The notes beneath the pieces were generated by a model. That model was not told the DNA's origin. It saw only the letters and a program-made list of their open reading frames with translations, and searched no databases. This document shows positions 53,712-61,447 of a stretch of DNA of 64,000 nt, piece after piece (position 1 is the stretch's first letter; every line of letters starts with the position of its first letter). Source of the stretch: JAFGHJ01 sp964525555 (GTDB lineage: Bacteria > Hydrothermota > UBA3072); contig CAZGHN010000007.1 in NCBI GenBank assembly GCA_964525555.1, forward strand, positions 62,001 to 126,000. Direction: 5' to 3'. Both the position numbers and the translations under genes were made by a program.

Positions 53712-54541
53712 AACTTATCGAACAGCAACCACTGGTCGGGATATTTTTTAATATATTTTTCTAGTAATTCTACGTATTTTTTTGCGCCTTCTTCAATCTT
53801 GCCATCTTTGACTTTAAAAGGCTTCTCAAGATGAACATGATAACGCCCGTCTTTTTCTCTCGGACCAAAACCGGCAACCACAGGAACTCCTAACTTAGAA
53901 GCCAGAAAAAAAGCACCTTTTGGGATTTCTATGTTTCTACCGAACATTTTGACGGTTACGGTAGAACCTCCGAAATTTCTATCTCCGGCAATCGCCAGGA
54001 GGCCTCCGTTTTTCAAAAATCTGACCGGTCCCGAAAAACTTTTCCTAACATAAAAAACTTCTATACCTGCCCTTCTTCTGTTCTCTGCATAAATATCTCT
54101 CACTACTTCCGTTAAGTATTCTAATGAAATAACCGAAACCCTAAATCCCAAATAACCTATATAAGTTGCCCCCCATTCGTAATTACCGATATGAGCTGTT
54201 AATAAAATAACACCATTGCCTTCTTTGTATGCATCGTAAAGATTATGGAAGTTTTCTCCCTCAACAAACTTATGATAATTTCTTTTGTTTAGAAGTCTTC
54301 CCATTAGAAGCTGTTCGTAAAGGCAAACCGCAAAATTCATGCTCGCTCTTTTTGAAATTTCAATAAGCTCTTTTTCATCTTTATCTTTAAAAACGATCTT
54401 TAAATTCGATAAATGATTAAACAATCCTCTTTTATAGATTGAAAAGTACCCAAGTCGTCCACAACCTCTGGCAACTAGGGCCCCTAAACCTTTTGGCAAA
54501 ATACACGCTAAAATTGTAAAAAATTTATATATAAAATTCAT
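53708..54541 (-). CDS. LpxL/HtrB-family lysophospholipid acyltransferase
   Basis: The family adds secondary acyl chains to lipid A or similar glycolipids. The 277-residue protein has the catalytic HX4E in TAHIGNYEWG, then LAIAGDRNFGG and IPKGAFFLASKLGVPVVAGFG, in the order expected. A hydrophobic N-terminus anchors it. It supports a Gram-negative envelope with a lipid A-like molecule. The ATG lies 37 bases after tRNA-Pro(GGG). Confidence 0.87.
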   Translation of the reverse strand: MNFIYKFFTILACILPKGLGALVARGCGRLGYFSIYKRGLFNHLSNLKIVFKDKDEKELIEISKRASMNFAVCLYEQLLMGRLLNKRNYHKFVEGENFHNLYDAYKEGNGVILLTAHIGNYEWGATYIGYLGFRVSVISLEYLTEVVRDIYAENRRRAGIEVFYVRKSFSGPVRFLKNGGLLAIAGDRNFGGSTVTVKMFGRNIEIPKGAFFLASKLGVPVVAGFGPREKDGRYHVHLEKPFKVKDGKIEEGAKKYVELLEKYIKKYPDQWLLFDKL

Positions 54542-54578
54542 TTAAAAGAGCAAACATTCCCCTCACAAGCAAATAACC

Positions 54579-54653
54579 TCGGGGCGAGTGGATTCGAACC
54601 ACCGACCTCCAGCACCCCAAGCTGGCGCGCTTACCAACCTGCGCTACGCCCCG
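54579..54653 (-). tRNA. tRNA-Pro (GGG)
   Basis: Read leftward: CGGGGCG/CGCCCCG acceptor, discriminator A at 54579, anticodon stem CCAGC/GCTGG with loop TTGGGGT giving GGG, and T-arm GGTGGTTCGAATCCACT. CCA is not encoded. It heads the acyltransferase-glycosyltransferase-surE-pcm unit. Confidence 0.96.
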
Positions 54654-54661
54654 TTACCCTG

Positions 54662-54689
54662 AATATATTAAAAAATTATTCATCTGCAA
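54662..54689 (-). promoter_or_regulatory. Sigma-70-like promoter of tRNA-Pro(GGG)
   Basis: TTGCAG (54689-54684), 16-base spacer, TATATT (54667-54662), 8 bases to the tRNA. The -35 box is weaker than others in the window. Confidence 0.5.
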
Positions 54690-54714
54690 GGGGTCTTGGG
54701 AAACCCTAGATTAC

Positions 54715-54985
54715 ACAACCACAAAAAAAATAATTTAACCACAGAGAAATACGACACTTCTTAGTGTCTACTTGTAAATTGCAAGTTGTAAATTGTAAAT
54801 TTAGAAACAGAATGAGAACGCAGATTAACAGGATTTATTCTTGTTGTTTAAAACCAAAACCACAACCCACGAAATAGCCACGGATTAAAACGGATCTTCT
54901 TGTTTGTTTTAACTACTCTCCACTCTCTACATTCAACCAATAAACTAATACACTAATTAACCAATCAACTGATTCGTCGATTTTA
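54715..54985. repeat. Intergenic word repeats before the first GT-C gene
   Basis: No gene lies in 54654-55035. The runs are accacagagaaatacgacac, ttgtaaattgcaagttgtaaattgtaaattt (period near 8), aacgcagattaacagga, gccacggattaaaacggat and aaactaatacactaattaacc. 54863-54920 matches 22112-22169 with one mismatch. Confidence 0.6.
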
Positions 54986-55000
54986 CGAATCTAACTTGGG

Positions 55001-55029
55001 TTGACAAAATTTCTGCATATCAATATCTT
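55001..55029 (+). promoter_or_regulatory. Sigma-70 promoter of the first GT-C gene
   Basis: TTGACA (55001-55006), 17-base spacer, TATCTT (55024-55029), 6 bases to the ATG at 55036: leaderless by position. Confidence 0.6.
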
Positions 55030-55035
55030 CCAAAT

Positions 55036-56388
55036 ATGAAAAAAATACTTTTATTATTTTTTATTTTACAGATCGCACTACTTTTTATATTTTATCCTGA
55101 ATTCTACGGAATTCACGATGAAGACGCATATCTTACAACAGCCTATTCCCTGCAGCATGGCTCTTTTTTTTACGAAGAAACAATCAGTTCTGATTTTTTT
55201 GAAAAAGTTAACAACGGGGCTTTATCCCTATATCCTCCTGGTAATTCCTTACTTCTTATTCCATTTACTTCGATTCACTGGAGATTTGGTTTTCTAAAAA
55301 ACATTCTACTGTATATAGGAAGTTTTTTACTTTTTCTTCTTATTTTGAAAAAATTAAATATCGACCCGGTTTTCTCTTTATTTCTTTTATTTCACCCGAC
55401 AATACTTTTGTATTCCCGAACTTTAATGAGCGACATTCCATCTATGTTCTTTCTTTTATTAGCAGTCTTTCTTTTACTTGACAAAAAGAATATTGCTGCG
55501 GGTTTTTCGCTGGGTTTTCTTATTTTACTTCGATATCCAAACCTAATTATAATACTTGGTATTCTTATAGCTCTCCTTTATAAAAAAGAATATAGAAAAG
55601 CTCTTCTTATCTGTCCTGGAATTGCTTTTTTCTTTTTCCTTCTTCTATTCTATTTTCTGTATGCCTTCGGTTCTTTTCTCGGGCCCACTTCTTTTGGACT
55701 GGGTTTCTTCCATCCTAAATATATTCTTTATAAATTACCCTACTATTTTGTAACTTTAAACATCTTATATCCGGGGTTATTGCTGGGGACAATATTTTTT
55801 GGGGTTAAAAATAAAAAACTTTCCCTCTTTGTTATTCCTTCTTTAATTCTAATTACATTTTATTCGTTTTATTACTATATTGACGGAGGAAACAACATTA
55901 TTGAAAAATTAATCAAGAGTCAGCGATTCATGATTCCTATAATTCCTTTTCTTCTTATACCTTACTTAGATTTTCTTCAAAATAAAAAATTTGCAAAGAA
56001 AGTATTTGTATTTTCCATTCCCTTGCTATTTATTTTTAACTGCGGAATACAATATAAACACCAGCAATTTGTTAGAACAGAGAAACTTGCTAGTCTAATT
56101 CTACAGGAAAAGATTAAAGATACGGATATTATACTTTGCAACTCTGATACAGATAAACTGTTGAATCCCTATTTCAGCAGAACAAGAATTAGAGGGTTGT
56201 CTGAAATAAGGAAACAAAACTTAGATTCATTAAAAAACGATTATAATGTCTCTTTTGTATTTGTGGAACTAAAACGCGGAAAGAGTTATGATAAAAAAAT
56301 AATATGGGTAGAGTATTTTACAGAAAAAGGCTTCACGATTTCCTTCGAATCACAAACCCCTATACCAATTACTATAATGACTGAGTGA
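55036..56388 (+). CDS. GT-C-fold membrane glycosyltransferase (ArnT/PMT-like)
   Basis: A 450-residue protein with about ten hydrophobic helices. After the first helix comes FYGIHDEDAYLTTAYSLQHGSFFYEE; the Asp-Glu-Asp in the first outer loop is the catalytic/metal site of GT-C enzymes such as ArnT and protein mannosyltransferases. SLYPPGNSLLLIPF is the usual YPPG segment. The C-terminal 80 residues are soluble (ILCNSDTDKLLNPYFSRTRIRGLSEI). It would use a polyprenyl-phosphate sugar on the outer face of the inner membrane. Acceptor unknown. Confidence 0.8.
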   Translation: MKKILLLFFILQIALLFIFYPEFYGIHDEDAYLTTAYSLQHGSFFYEETISSDFFEKVNNGALSLYPPGNSLLLIPFTSIHWRFGFLKNILLYIGSFLLFLLILKKLNIDPVFSLFLLFHPTILLYSRTLMSDIPSMFFLLLAVFLLLDKKNIAAGFSLGFLILLRYPNLIIILGILIALLYKKEYRKALLICPGIAFFFFLLLFYFLYAFGSFLGPTSFGLGFFHPKYILYKLPYYFVTLNILYPGLLLGTIFFGVKNKKLSLFVIPSLILITFYSFYYYIDGGNNIIEKLIKSQRFMIPIIPFLLIPYLDFLQNKKFAKKVFVFSIPLLFIFNCGIQYKHQQFVRTEKLASLILQEKIKDTDIILCNSDTDKLLNPYFSRTRIRGLSEIRKQNLDSLKNDYNVSFVFVELKRGKSYDKKIIWVEYFTEKGFTISFESQTPIPITIMTE

Positions 56389-56420
56389 TTTTACATCAAT
56401 AGAATCAACGTAAAGATACT

Positions 56421-57764
56421 TCACTCAATAAATCTACGAGACATAGTTTTATTCCAGGAACTCAAACACGCGAAAATTATTATAGGCAATAATGGCATAG
56501 CAAACCTGGAAGCTCCTGATGGGCCTGTTGCGAGTACAATATAACCCACTAAAATAAAAATTAAAATGCGGAGTTCGACTTTTACTTTTTTATTTGCAAA
56601 GAAGAAAACTAACCCAAGAAACTTCAGAAGATTAAAAAGCAAAATAATTATAAGCGTCAAAACAAGAAAAAGAGATTGTTCCTTAAGATATGAAAACACA
56701 CCCCTGTAACCGTATTTTGAGTAATAATAAAGCATTCCCTTGGTTTCTGAATTTTTAAACCCAAAATAATTCTGAAGGTCAAATCTCCCGGGATCTACCA
56801 AGAAATTTATCCCTCCCTTTAAATGGAATATCGAATACTTCAGAGCGTTTTCCTTTATAAGAATATTTAACGTCTGTTGTTTAACATACTGACTTTTCTC
56901 TTTATACGAAGACAGTTTTCCTGCTTCTTCACCTATTTCTTCAATGGTTTTATTTGCAAACTTTTCACCTTTACTATTCATAAGAAAATAATAAGCATTA
57001 TAGTTCAATAAATTTATTTTTTGAATACTTGAATAATTGAAATAACCGGTTCTTTGGTAATTCCATCCACAATAAATAAGAACAAACGCAATCGGAACTA
57101 TACCTGTTAGCATAAACTTTACCTCTTTCTTCTTAAAAGTTAAATAAATCAAGAAGAAGAAATTTGGGATTATGAATAAATATAGTACCGGCTTAGTTAA
57201 CAAAGCTAGAATCAAGAAAACATTATAAAAAACTAAATATTTGAAATCTTCATTATCGAAGTACAGCACAAAAAAGAAAAACATTAGAATCAAAAAGGTT
57301 TGAAACAGTATTTCGCACATTATAAGATTGGCATAAATAAATTGAGAAGGAGTAAAAATTAGCAACAACAGAACTAACAGATAGTTATTCACATTAAATT
57401 TCTCCGCAAGTTTAATCAATATAAATATATTGATTAAACTCAACAATGATTGAAAAAATAATATAAGGAAATCAGATTTACTTATAAACTTAAAAAACAT
57501 AATAAATAAAGGATATAGAGGAGGACGTTTCGTAAGCAAATCAGGATTGAAGGGCTCTTCTTTGCCTCCACAGTAGAAGTAAAAATCTTCTTTAATATTA
57601 TCGGCCATTTTTAAATATTCAAAAGAATCAACTAGATACAGATTCTTATTCTTAACCTGTATAGAAAAAAATAATATATGCGTCAAAACTATTAATAACC
57701 AGAAGATGTGTTTCTTATTCAAAATATTTTTTGGTCTCGATTTACGAAGGTAATAATTTATCAT
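56421..57764 (-). CDS. GT-C-fold membrane glycosyltransferase
   Basis: The 447-residue polytopic protein starts with an Arg/Lys-rich segment and a first helix, then LYLVDSFEYLKMADNIKEDFYFYCGGKEEPFNPDLLTKRPPLYPLFIMFFKF. The D-S-F-E-Y and RPPLYP motifs are the GT-C loop-1 acidic pair and YPP segment. About ten helices follow. It converges with the other GT-C gene; only 32 bases separate the two stops. It and its neighbour may decorate a glycan or protein outside the membrane. Confidence 0.78.
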   Translation of the reverse strand: MINYYLRKSRPKNILNKKHIFWLLIVLTHILFFSIQVKNKNLYLVDSFEYLKMADNIKEDFYFYCGGKEEPFNPDLLTKRPPLYPLFIMFFKFISKSDFLILFFQSLLSLINIFILIKLAEKFNVNNYLLVLLLLIFTPSQFIYANLIMCEILFQTFLILMFFFFVLYFDNEDFKYLVFYNVFLILALLTKPVLYLFIIPNFFFLIYLTFKKKEVKFMLTGIVPIAFVLIYCGWNYQRTGYFNYSSIQKINLLNYNAYYFLMNSKGEKFANKTIEEIGEEAGKLSSYKEKSQYVKQQTLNILIKENALKYSIFHLKGGINFLVDPGRFDLQNYFGFKNSETKGMLYYYSKYGYRGVFSYLKEQSLFLVLTLIIILLFNLLKFLGLVFFFANKKVKVELRILIFILVGYIVLATGPSGASRFAMPLLPIIIFACLSSWNKTMSRRFIE

Positions 57765-57771
57765 AATTCAA

Positions 57772-57799
57772 ATCTTAACAGTAACAAAAATTTTGTCAA
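57772..57799 (-). promoter_or_regulatory. Sigma-70 promoter of the second GT-C gene
   Basis: TTGACA (57799-57794), 16-base spacer, TAAGAT (57777-57772), 7 bases to the ATG at 57764: leaderless by position. Confidence 0.6.
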
Positions 57800-57901
57800 G
57801 AGAACCATATACAACACACTACAAACCCATCAAAATCTTTTCTTTCTTTACGTTTTAACCCTGAACTCAAGACCCATGGCTCAAGACTGAAATTCCCCCC
57901 C

Positions 57902-57929
57902 TTGACAGATTAACAAAATCCATTAAAAT
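57902..57929 (+). promoter_or_regulatory. Sigma-70 promoter of pckG
   Basis: TTGACA (57902-57907), 16-base spacer, TAAAAT (57924-57929). A leader of about 93 bases follows, the longest predicted in the window for a coding gene. Confidence 0.7.
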
Positions 57930-58016
57930 CCCCAAGGGTTAAAAATAGGATGGCAGAATATTCATTAAAACCTGAATTTTATTCATCAATTTTTCGACTT
58001 CCCAAAAAATAAAATT

Positions 58017-58031
58017 AGGAGGTGAATATTG
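58017..58031 (+). promoter_or_regulatory. Strong ribosome-binding site with TTG start of pckG
   Basis: AGGAGGTG at 58017-58024 and TTG at 58029-58031. No ATG in frame lies nearby until well into the conserved sequence, so TTG decides the start. Confidence 0.8.
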
Positions 58032-59900
58032 TCTTCAAACTTTTTAAAAGAAAGACTGGAAAGTAAACAATACGATAAGCTCATGCGTATAGACAATCCC
58101 GAGCTGCATGAATTTATCGCTAAATATATCCAGCACTGTAATCCTGAAAAAGTCTTCGTATGTACCGATTCCGAAGAAGATATTCAATATATAAGAGAAA
58201 TGACCGTTACAAACGGAGAAGAAATCCCGCTCGCTGCAGAAAATCATACAATTCATTTTGACAACTATAAAGACCAGGCAAGAGACAAACAAAATACAAA
58301 GATATTGCTTTCCGAAGGCGTAGAACTGGACAAGGCAATAAACACAGCCCCCAGGAAAGAATCTCTTGAAGAAATTCATGCGATTATGAAAGACATAATG
58401 AAGGGGAAAGAAGTATACGTTCGATTTTTCTGTCTGGGACCGACAAATTCGGATTTCTCACAGCCTGTTATGCAGATGACCGACTCCGCTTATGTAGCTC
58501 ACAGTGAAGATTTACTCTACAGGCAGGGATTTGAAGAGTTTGTGCGCCAGGGAAGAGACGCACGATTTTTTAAAATCGTTCACTCTGCAGGAGAACTTGA
58601 CGAAAGAAATACAAGTAAAAACTTAGATAAACGCCGCGTGTATATAGACCTTGAAGAAGATACAGTATACAGCGCTAATACTCAATACGGCGGAAATACA
58701 ATAGGACTTAAAAAACTCTCGATGCGTCTTGCCATTTACAGGGGAATAAGAGAAGGATGGCTAACCGAACATATGCTCATCATGGGAGTTCACGGACATA
58801 ACGGCAGAGTAACTTATTTAACCGGTGCATTTCCTTCACTATGCGGAAAAACATCCACTTCGATGCTCGATAATGAAACCGTTGTCGGCGATGACATAGC
58901 CTATTTAAGAAAGAAAGATGGAAGAGTCCGCGCTGTAAACGTCGAAAAAGGAGTATTCGGAATTATTATGGGTGTCAACTCAAAAGACGACCCTATAATA
59001 TGGAATGCATTGCACTCTGACGCGGAAATAATAGTGTCTAACATCCTGATGACTCCCGAGGGAGGAATACACTGGATCGGGAAGGACGGCGAAATCCCCG
59101 AAAAGGGAATCAACCATTCCGGAGAATGGTATAAAGGCAAAAAAGACGAGAACGGAAAAGAAATCACCGTTTCACACCGTAACGCCCGTTTCACCATATC
59201 TCTGGAAAACTTCGACAATCTCGACCCGACATTACACGACGTGGAAGGTGTTGAAGTAGGAGGTATGGTTTACGGAGGAAGAGACTCGGATACATGGGTA
59301 CCGATAAAAGAAGCTCTTGATTGGGCTCACGGTATAATAGCATACGGAGCATCTTTAGAATCGGAAACCACTGCAGCAACATTGGGAAAAGAAGGAGTAA
59401 GAAAATTCAATCCTATGTCAAACCTCGATTTCCTTTCCATCCCTCTAAGAGACTACATAAACGCAAATCTGGACTTTGCAAAGGGGTTAGAAAAAGAGCC
59501 AGGCATATTCGCAGTTAATTACTTCCTCAAGGACAAGGAGGGTAATTTTCTCAACTCAAGAGAGGACAAGAAAGTCTGGTACAAATGGGCTGAACTTCGA
59601 ATAAACGGAGATGTAGATGCGATTAACGGCCCAACCGGACGTATTCCCAGATACGAAGACATAAAGAAACTCTTTAAAGAAGTTATAAATAAAGATTTTA
59701 CTGAGGAAGACTATAACGAACAATTCAAAATAAGAGTAAAAGAAAATATCGCAAAGATCGATAGAATCGAGGAAATCTACAAAACACAAGTAGTAAACGC
59801 CCCGAAAATCGTTTTTGATGTTCTTGAAGAACAACGCAAGAGACTCCTCGAAGCCCAGGCAAAACATGGAGATTATATTCTTCCAGGGCAGTTGGGATAA
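58029..59900 (+). CDS. pckG: Phosphoenolpyruvate carboxykinase (GTP)
   Basis: It interconverts oxaloacetate + GTP and PEP + GDP + CO2, feeding gluconeogenesis or, in anaerobes, fixing CO2 onto PEP. The 623-residue protein has the GTP-type active site FPSLCGKTSTSML (Cys272, Lys274 of the P-loop; FPSACGKTNLAM in most), VGDDIAYLRKKDGRVRAVNVEKGVFGI, and GGRDSDTWVP. The LCGKTSTS variation keeps the reactive Cys and the P-loop Lys-Thr. It has a long leader with an excellent ribosome site, unlike its neighbours. Sole gene of its unit. Confidence 0.96.
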   Translation: MSSNFLKERLESKQYDKLMRIDNPELHEFIAKYIQHCNPEKVFVCTDSEEDIQYIREMTVTNGEEIPLAAENHTIHFDNYKDQARDKQNTKILLSEGVELDKAINTAPRKESLEEIHAIMKDIMKGKEVYVRFFCLGPTNSDFSQPVMQMTDSAYVAHSEDLLYRQGFEEFVRQGRDARFFKIVHSAGELDERNTSKNLDKRRVYIDLEEDTVYSANTQYGGNTIGLKKLSMRLAIYRGIREGWLTEHMLIMGVHGHNGRVTYLTGAFPSLCGKTSTSMLDNETVVGDDIAYLRKKDGRVRAVNVEKGVFGIIMGVNSKDDPIIWNALHSDAEIIVSNILMTPEGGIHWIGKDGEIPEKGINHSGEWYKGKKDENGKEITVSHRNARFTISLENFDNLDPTLHDVEGVEVGGMVYGGRDSDTWVPIKEALDWAHGIIAYGASLESETTAATLGKEGVRKFNPMSNLDFLSIPLRDYINANLDFAKGLEKEPGIFAVNYFLKDKEGNFLNSREDKKVWYKWAELRINGDVDAINGPTGRIPRYEDIKKLFKEVINKDFTEEDYNEQFKIRVKENIAKIDRIEEIYKTQVVNAPKIVFDVLEEQRKRLLEAQAKHGDYILPGQLG

Positions 59901-59914
59901 AAAACTGATTCTCA

Positions 59915-59995
59915 CACGGAGACACAGAGAACACAGAGAATTTTTTTGTTATTTTTAACTGCCGTTAGCCGTAAGCGGTGAGCCGAGAGCTATTT
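59915..59995. repeat. Word repeats between pckG and the YVTN gene
   Basis: Words cacacggagacacagagaacacagag, then gccgttagccgtaagcggtgagccgagagct. Convergent genes flank them; no T run follows a stem, so no terminator is called. Confidence 0.35.
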
Positions 59996-60000
59996 CAATT

Positions 60001-61014
60001 TTAAAAATGAATTATACCAATTCGTCCGCTGACACCGTGCCCATCGAGAGCTATAACTGAGACGACCTCATCATTCGAACCATTGATAACGCTTATGTTA
60101 TTACTATAAGTATTGCCTACATATATCTTGTTTGTTTCCGGATCTACTCCAAGACCCTCAGGATGACTTCCAACTGTTATAGTTTTTATTATTGAATTTG
60201 TACTCCCATCGATCACATTTACATTGTCATCCCCGACGTTTGTCACATAAATTTTGTTTGTTTCCGTATTTACACAAACCTCATAAGGTTCTGCTCCAAC
60301 ACTAAGGGTAGCTATTAGAGTATCCGCGTGACCATCTATAACACTCAAGGTACTATCATTCGTATTAGCCACATAAATCTTATTTGTTTTAGGATTCACG
60401 CATATACCCAAAGGACCGTCTCCAACATCTATGGTATCGATAACTGAATTTGTAACACCATTAATAACACTGACGTTATCATTAATATTATTTGTTACAT
60501 AAATCTTGTTTGTCCCTGTGTTTACATCTACTCCCGTAGGCGTATATCCAATATTTATAGTAGTTATAATAGTATCCGCAGCACCATCAATAATACTAAT
60601 ATCTTCGACTCCTATACCCCCACCGTTTGCCACATAAATTATATTTGTGTCAGAGTTAATACCTATTCCTTTGGGAGCGTTACCAACATCCACGGTAGCA
60701 ATTACCGAATCCCCTAAAGCATCGATTACCCCAACCTTATTAATATAAGAGAGACTTACGTATATCTTTTTTGTTTTCGGGTTCACGCCTAACCCGTCCG
60801 AAAGAAAACTACCCATACTTATAGTCTTAATAAGCGAATCTCCTACCCCATCGATCACTTTAACGTTACCGTAAGTAGTGTTTACCCCATAAATTTTTAC
60901 CGTATATGTGAGAGTATCGGGTCCTTCAGGTCCCTCAGGTCCGGTTGAAGATCTTTTACAGGTTACGAGAATCAGAAAAAATATCACAAAGAAAACCAAT
61001 AAAATCTTTTTAAT
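60001..61014 (-). CDS. YVTN beta-propeller lipoprotein (probable ATT start)
   Basis: From about residue 35 the protein is a row of about seven blades of roughly 40 residues, each with KIYVxNxxxxxxxVIDGxxDxxIxTIxVGxxPxGxxVNxxTN. YVTN propellers are mostly surface or periplasmic binding proteins. The signal peptide reads FFLILVTC-KRSSTGPEGPEGP, a lipobox followed by a Pro/Gly linker. An internal TTG at 60999 opens the frame, but GGAGG (61024-61020) lies 5 bases before ATT at 61014, giving MKKILLVFF, a normal signal start, so ATT initiation is likely. This adds 5 codons. Confidence 0.8.
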   Translation of the reverse strand: MKKILLVFFVIFFLILVTCKRSSTGPEGPEGPDTLTYTVKIYGVNTTYGNVKVIDGVGDSLIKTISMGSFLSDGLGVNPKTKKIYVSLSYINKVGVIDALGDSVIATVDVGNAPKGIGINSDTNIIYVANGGGIGVEDISIIDGAADTIITTINIGYTPTGVDVNTGTNKIYVTNNINDNVSVINGVTNSVIDTIDVGDGPLGICVNPKTNKIYVANTNDSTLSVIDGHADTLIATLSVGAEPYEVCVNTETNKIYVTNVGDDNVNVIDGSTNSIIKTITVGSHPEGLGVDPETNKIYVGNTYSNNISVINGSNDEVVSVIALDGHGVSGRIGIIHF

Positions 61015-61052
61015 AAATACCTCCTGCTTTATTGAAAACTCTTATATAATTA

Positions 61053-61080
61053 AACATAATTTATCTCAAAAAATTGTCAA
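61053..61080 (-). promoter_or_regulatory. Sigma-70 promoter of the YVTN lipoprotein
   Basis: TTGACA (61080-61075), 16-base spacer, TATGTT (61058-61053), a leader of about 32 bases with GGAGG. Confidence 0.5.
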
Positions 61081-61109
61081 GTACGTATACCAAATAAATT
61101 AGTCCAAAA

Positions 61110-61248
61110 TCAGTAATCGTTAGATCGTTAGGCGGTTAGGTCGTTAGGTGGTTTAAAAATCCCGATCCAACGAACCAACTAACATTGACCTAGCACCTAA
61201 TTTTCCGATCCAACGAACCAACGACCTAACGATCCAACGATTATAATC
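61110..61248. repeat. Cgttagg/ccaacga word repeats
   Basis: gttagatcgttaggcggttaggtcgttaggtggtt (period near 8) is followed by its complementary vocabulary, ccaacgaaccaactaac and ccaacgaaccaacgacctaacgatccaacga. The halves could pair into a long imperfect hairpin between the YVTN promoter and the tRNA promoter. Confidence 0.55.
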
Positions 61249-61276
61249 TTGACAAACTTGTAACTTTTTATATTTT
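61249..61276 (+). promoter_or_regulatory. Sigma-70 promoter of tRNA-Glu/tRNA-Gln
   Basis: TTGACA (61249-61254), 16-base spacer, TATTTT (61271-61276), 10 bases to the first tRNA. Confidence 0.65.
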
Positions 61277-61286
61277 CTTAAGGAAT

Positions 61287-61364
61287 GGCCCCATCGTCTA
61301 GCCTGGCCCAGGATATATGGTTCTCAGCCATAAGACAGGGGTTCAAATCCCCTTGGGGCTACCA
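61287..61364 (+). tRNA. tRNA-Glu (CTC), CCA encoded
   Basis: Acceptor GGCCCCA (61287-61293) pairs with TGGGGCT (one G-T), discriminator A at 61361, then encoded CCA (61362-61364). Anticodon stem TATGG/CCATA with loop TTCTCAG gives CTC. T-arm AGGGGTTCAAATCCCCT. Confidence 0.93.
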
Positions 61365-61373
61365 TATTCTTAC

Positions 61374-61447
61374 TGGGGTGTCGTCTAATGGCAAGGCCCA
61401 GGACTCTGGATCCTGTTATCGGGGTTCGAATCCCTGCACCCCAGCCA
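61374..61447 (+). tRNA. tRNA-Gln (CTG), CCA encoded
   Basis: Acceptor TGGGGTG (61374-61380) and CACCCCA (61437-61443), discriminator G at 61444, encoded CCA at 61445-61447. Anticodon stem CAGGA/TCCTG with loop CTCTGGA gives CTG. It lies 9 bases after tRNA-Glu. The serine recombinase frame on the other strand stops inside its D-loop. Confidence 0.93.

Noticed and set aside
54715..54985. CRISPR array or tRNA-linked repeat array
   Set aside because: Same reasons as the 22 kb gap: irregular words, no fixed repeat length.
58044..59934. Several leftward frames inside pckG
   Set aside because: They are antisense shadows of a clearly conserved enzyme.
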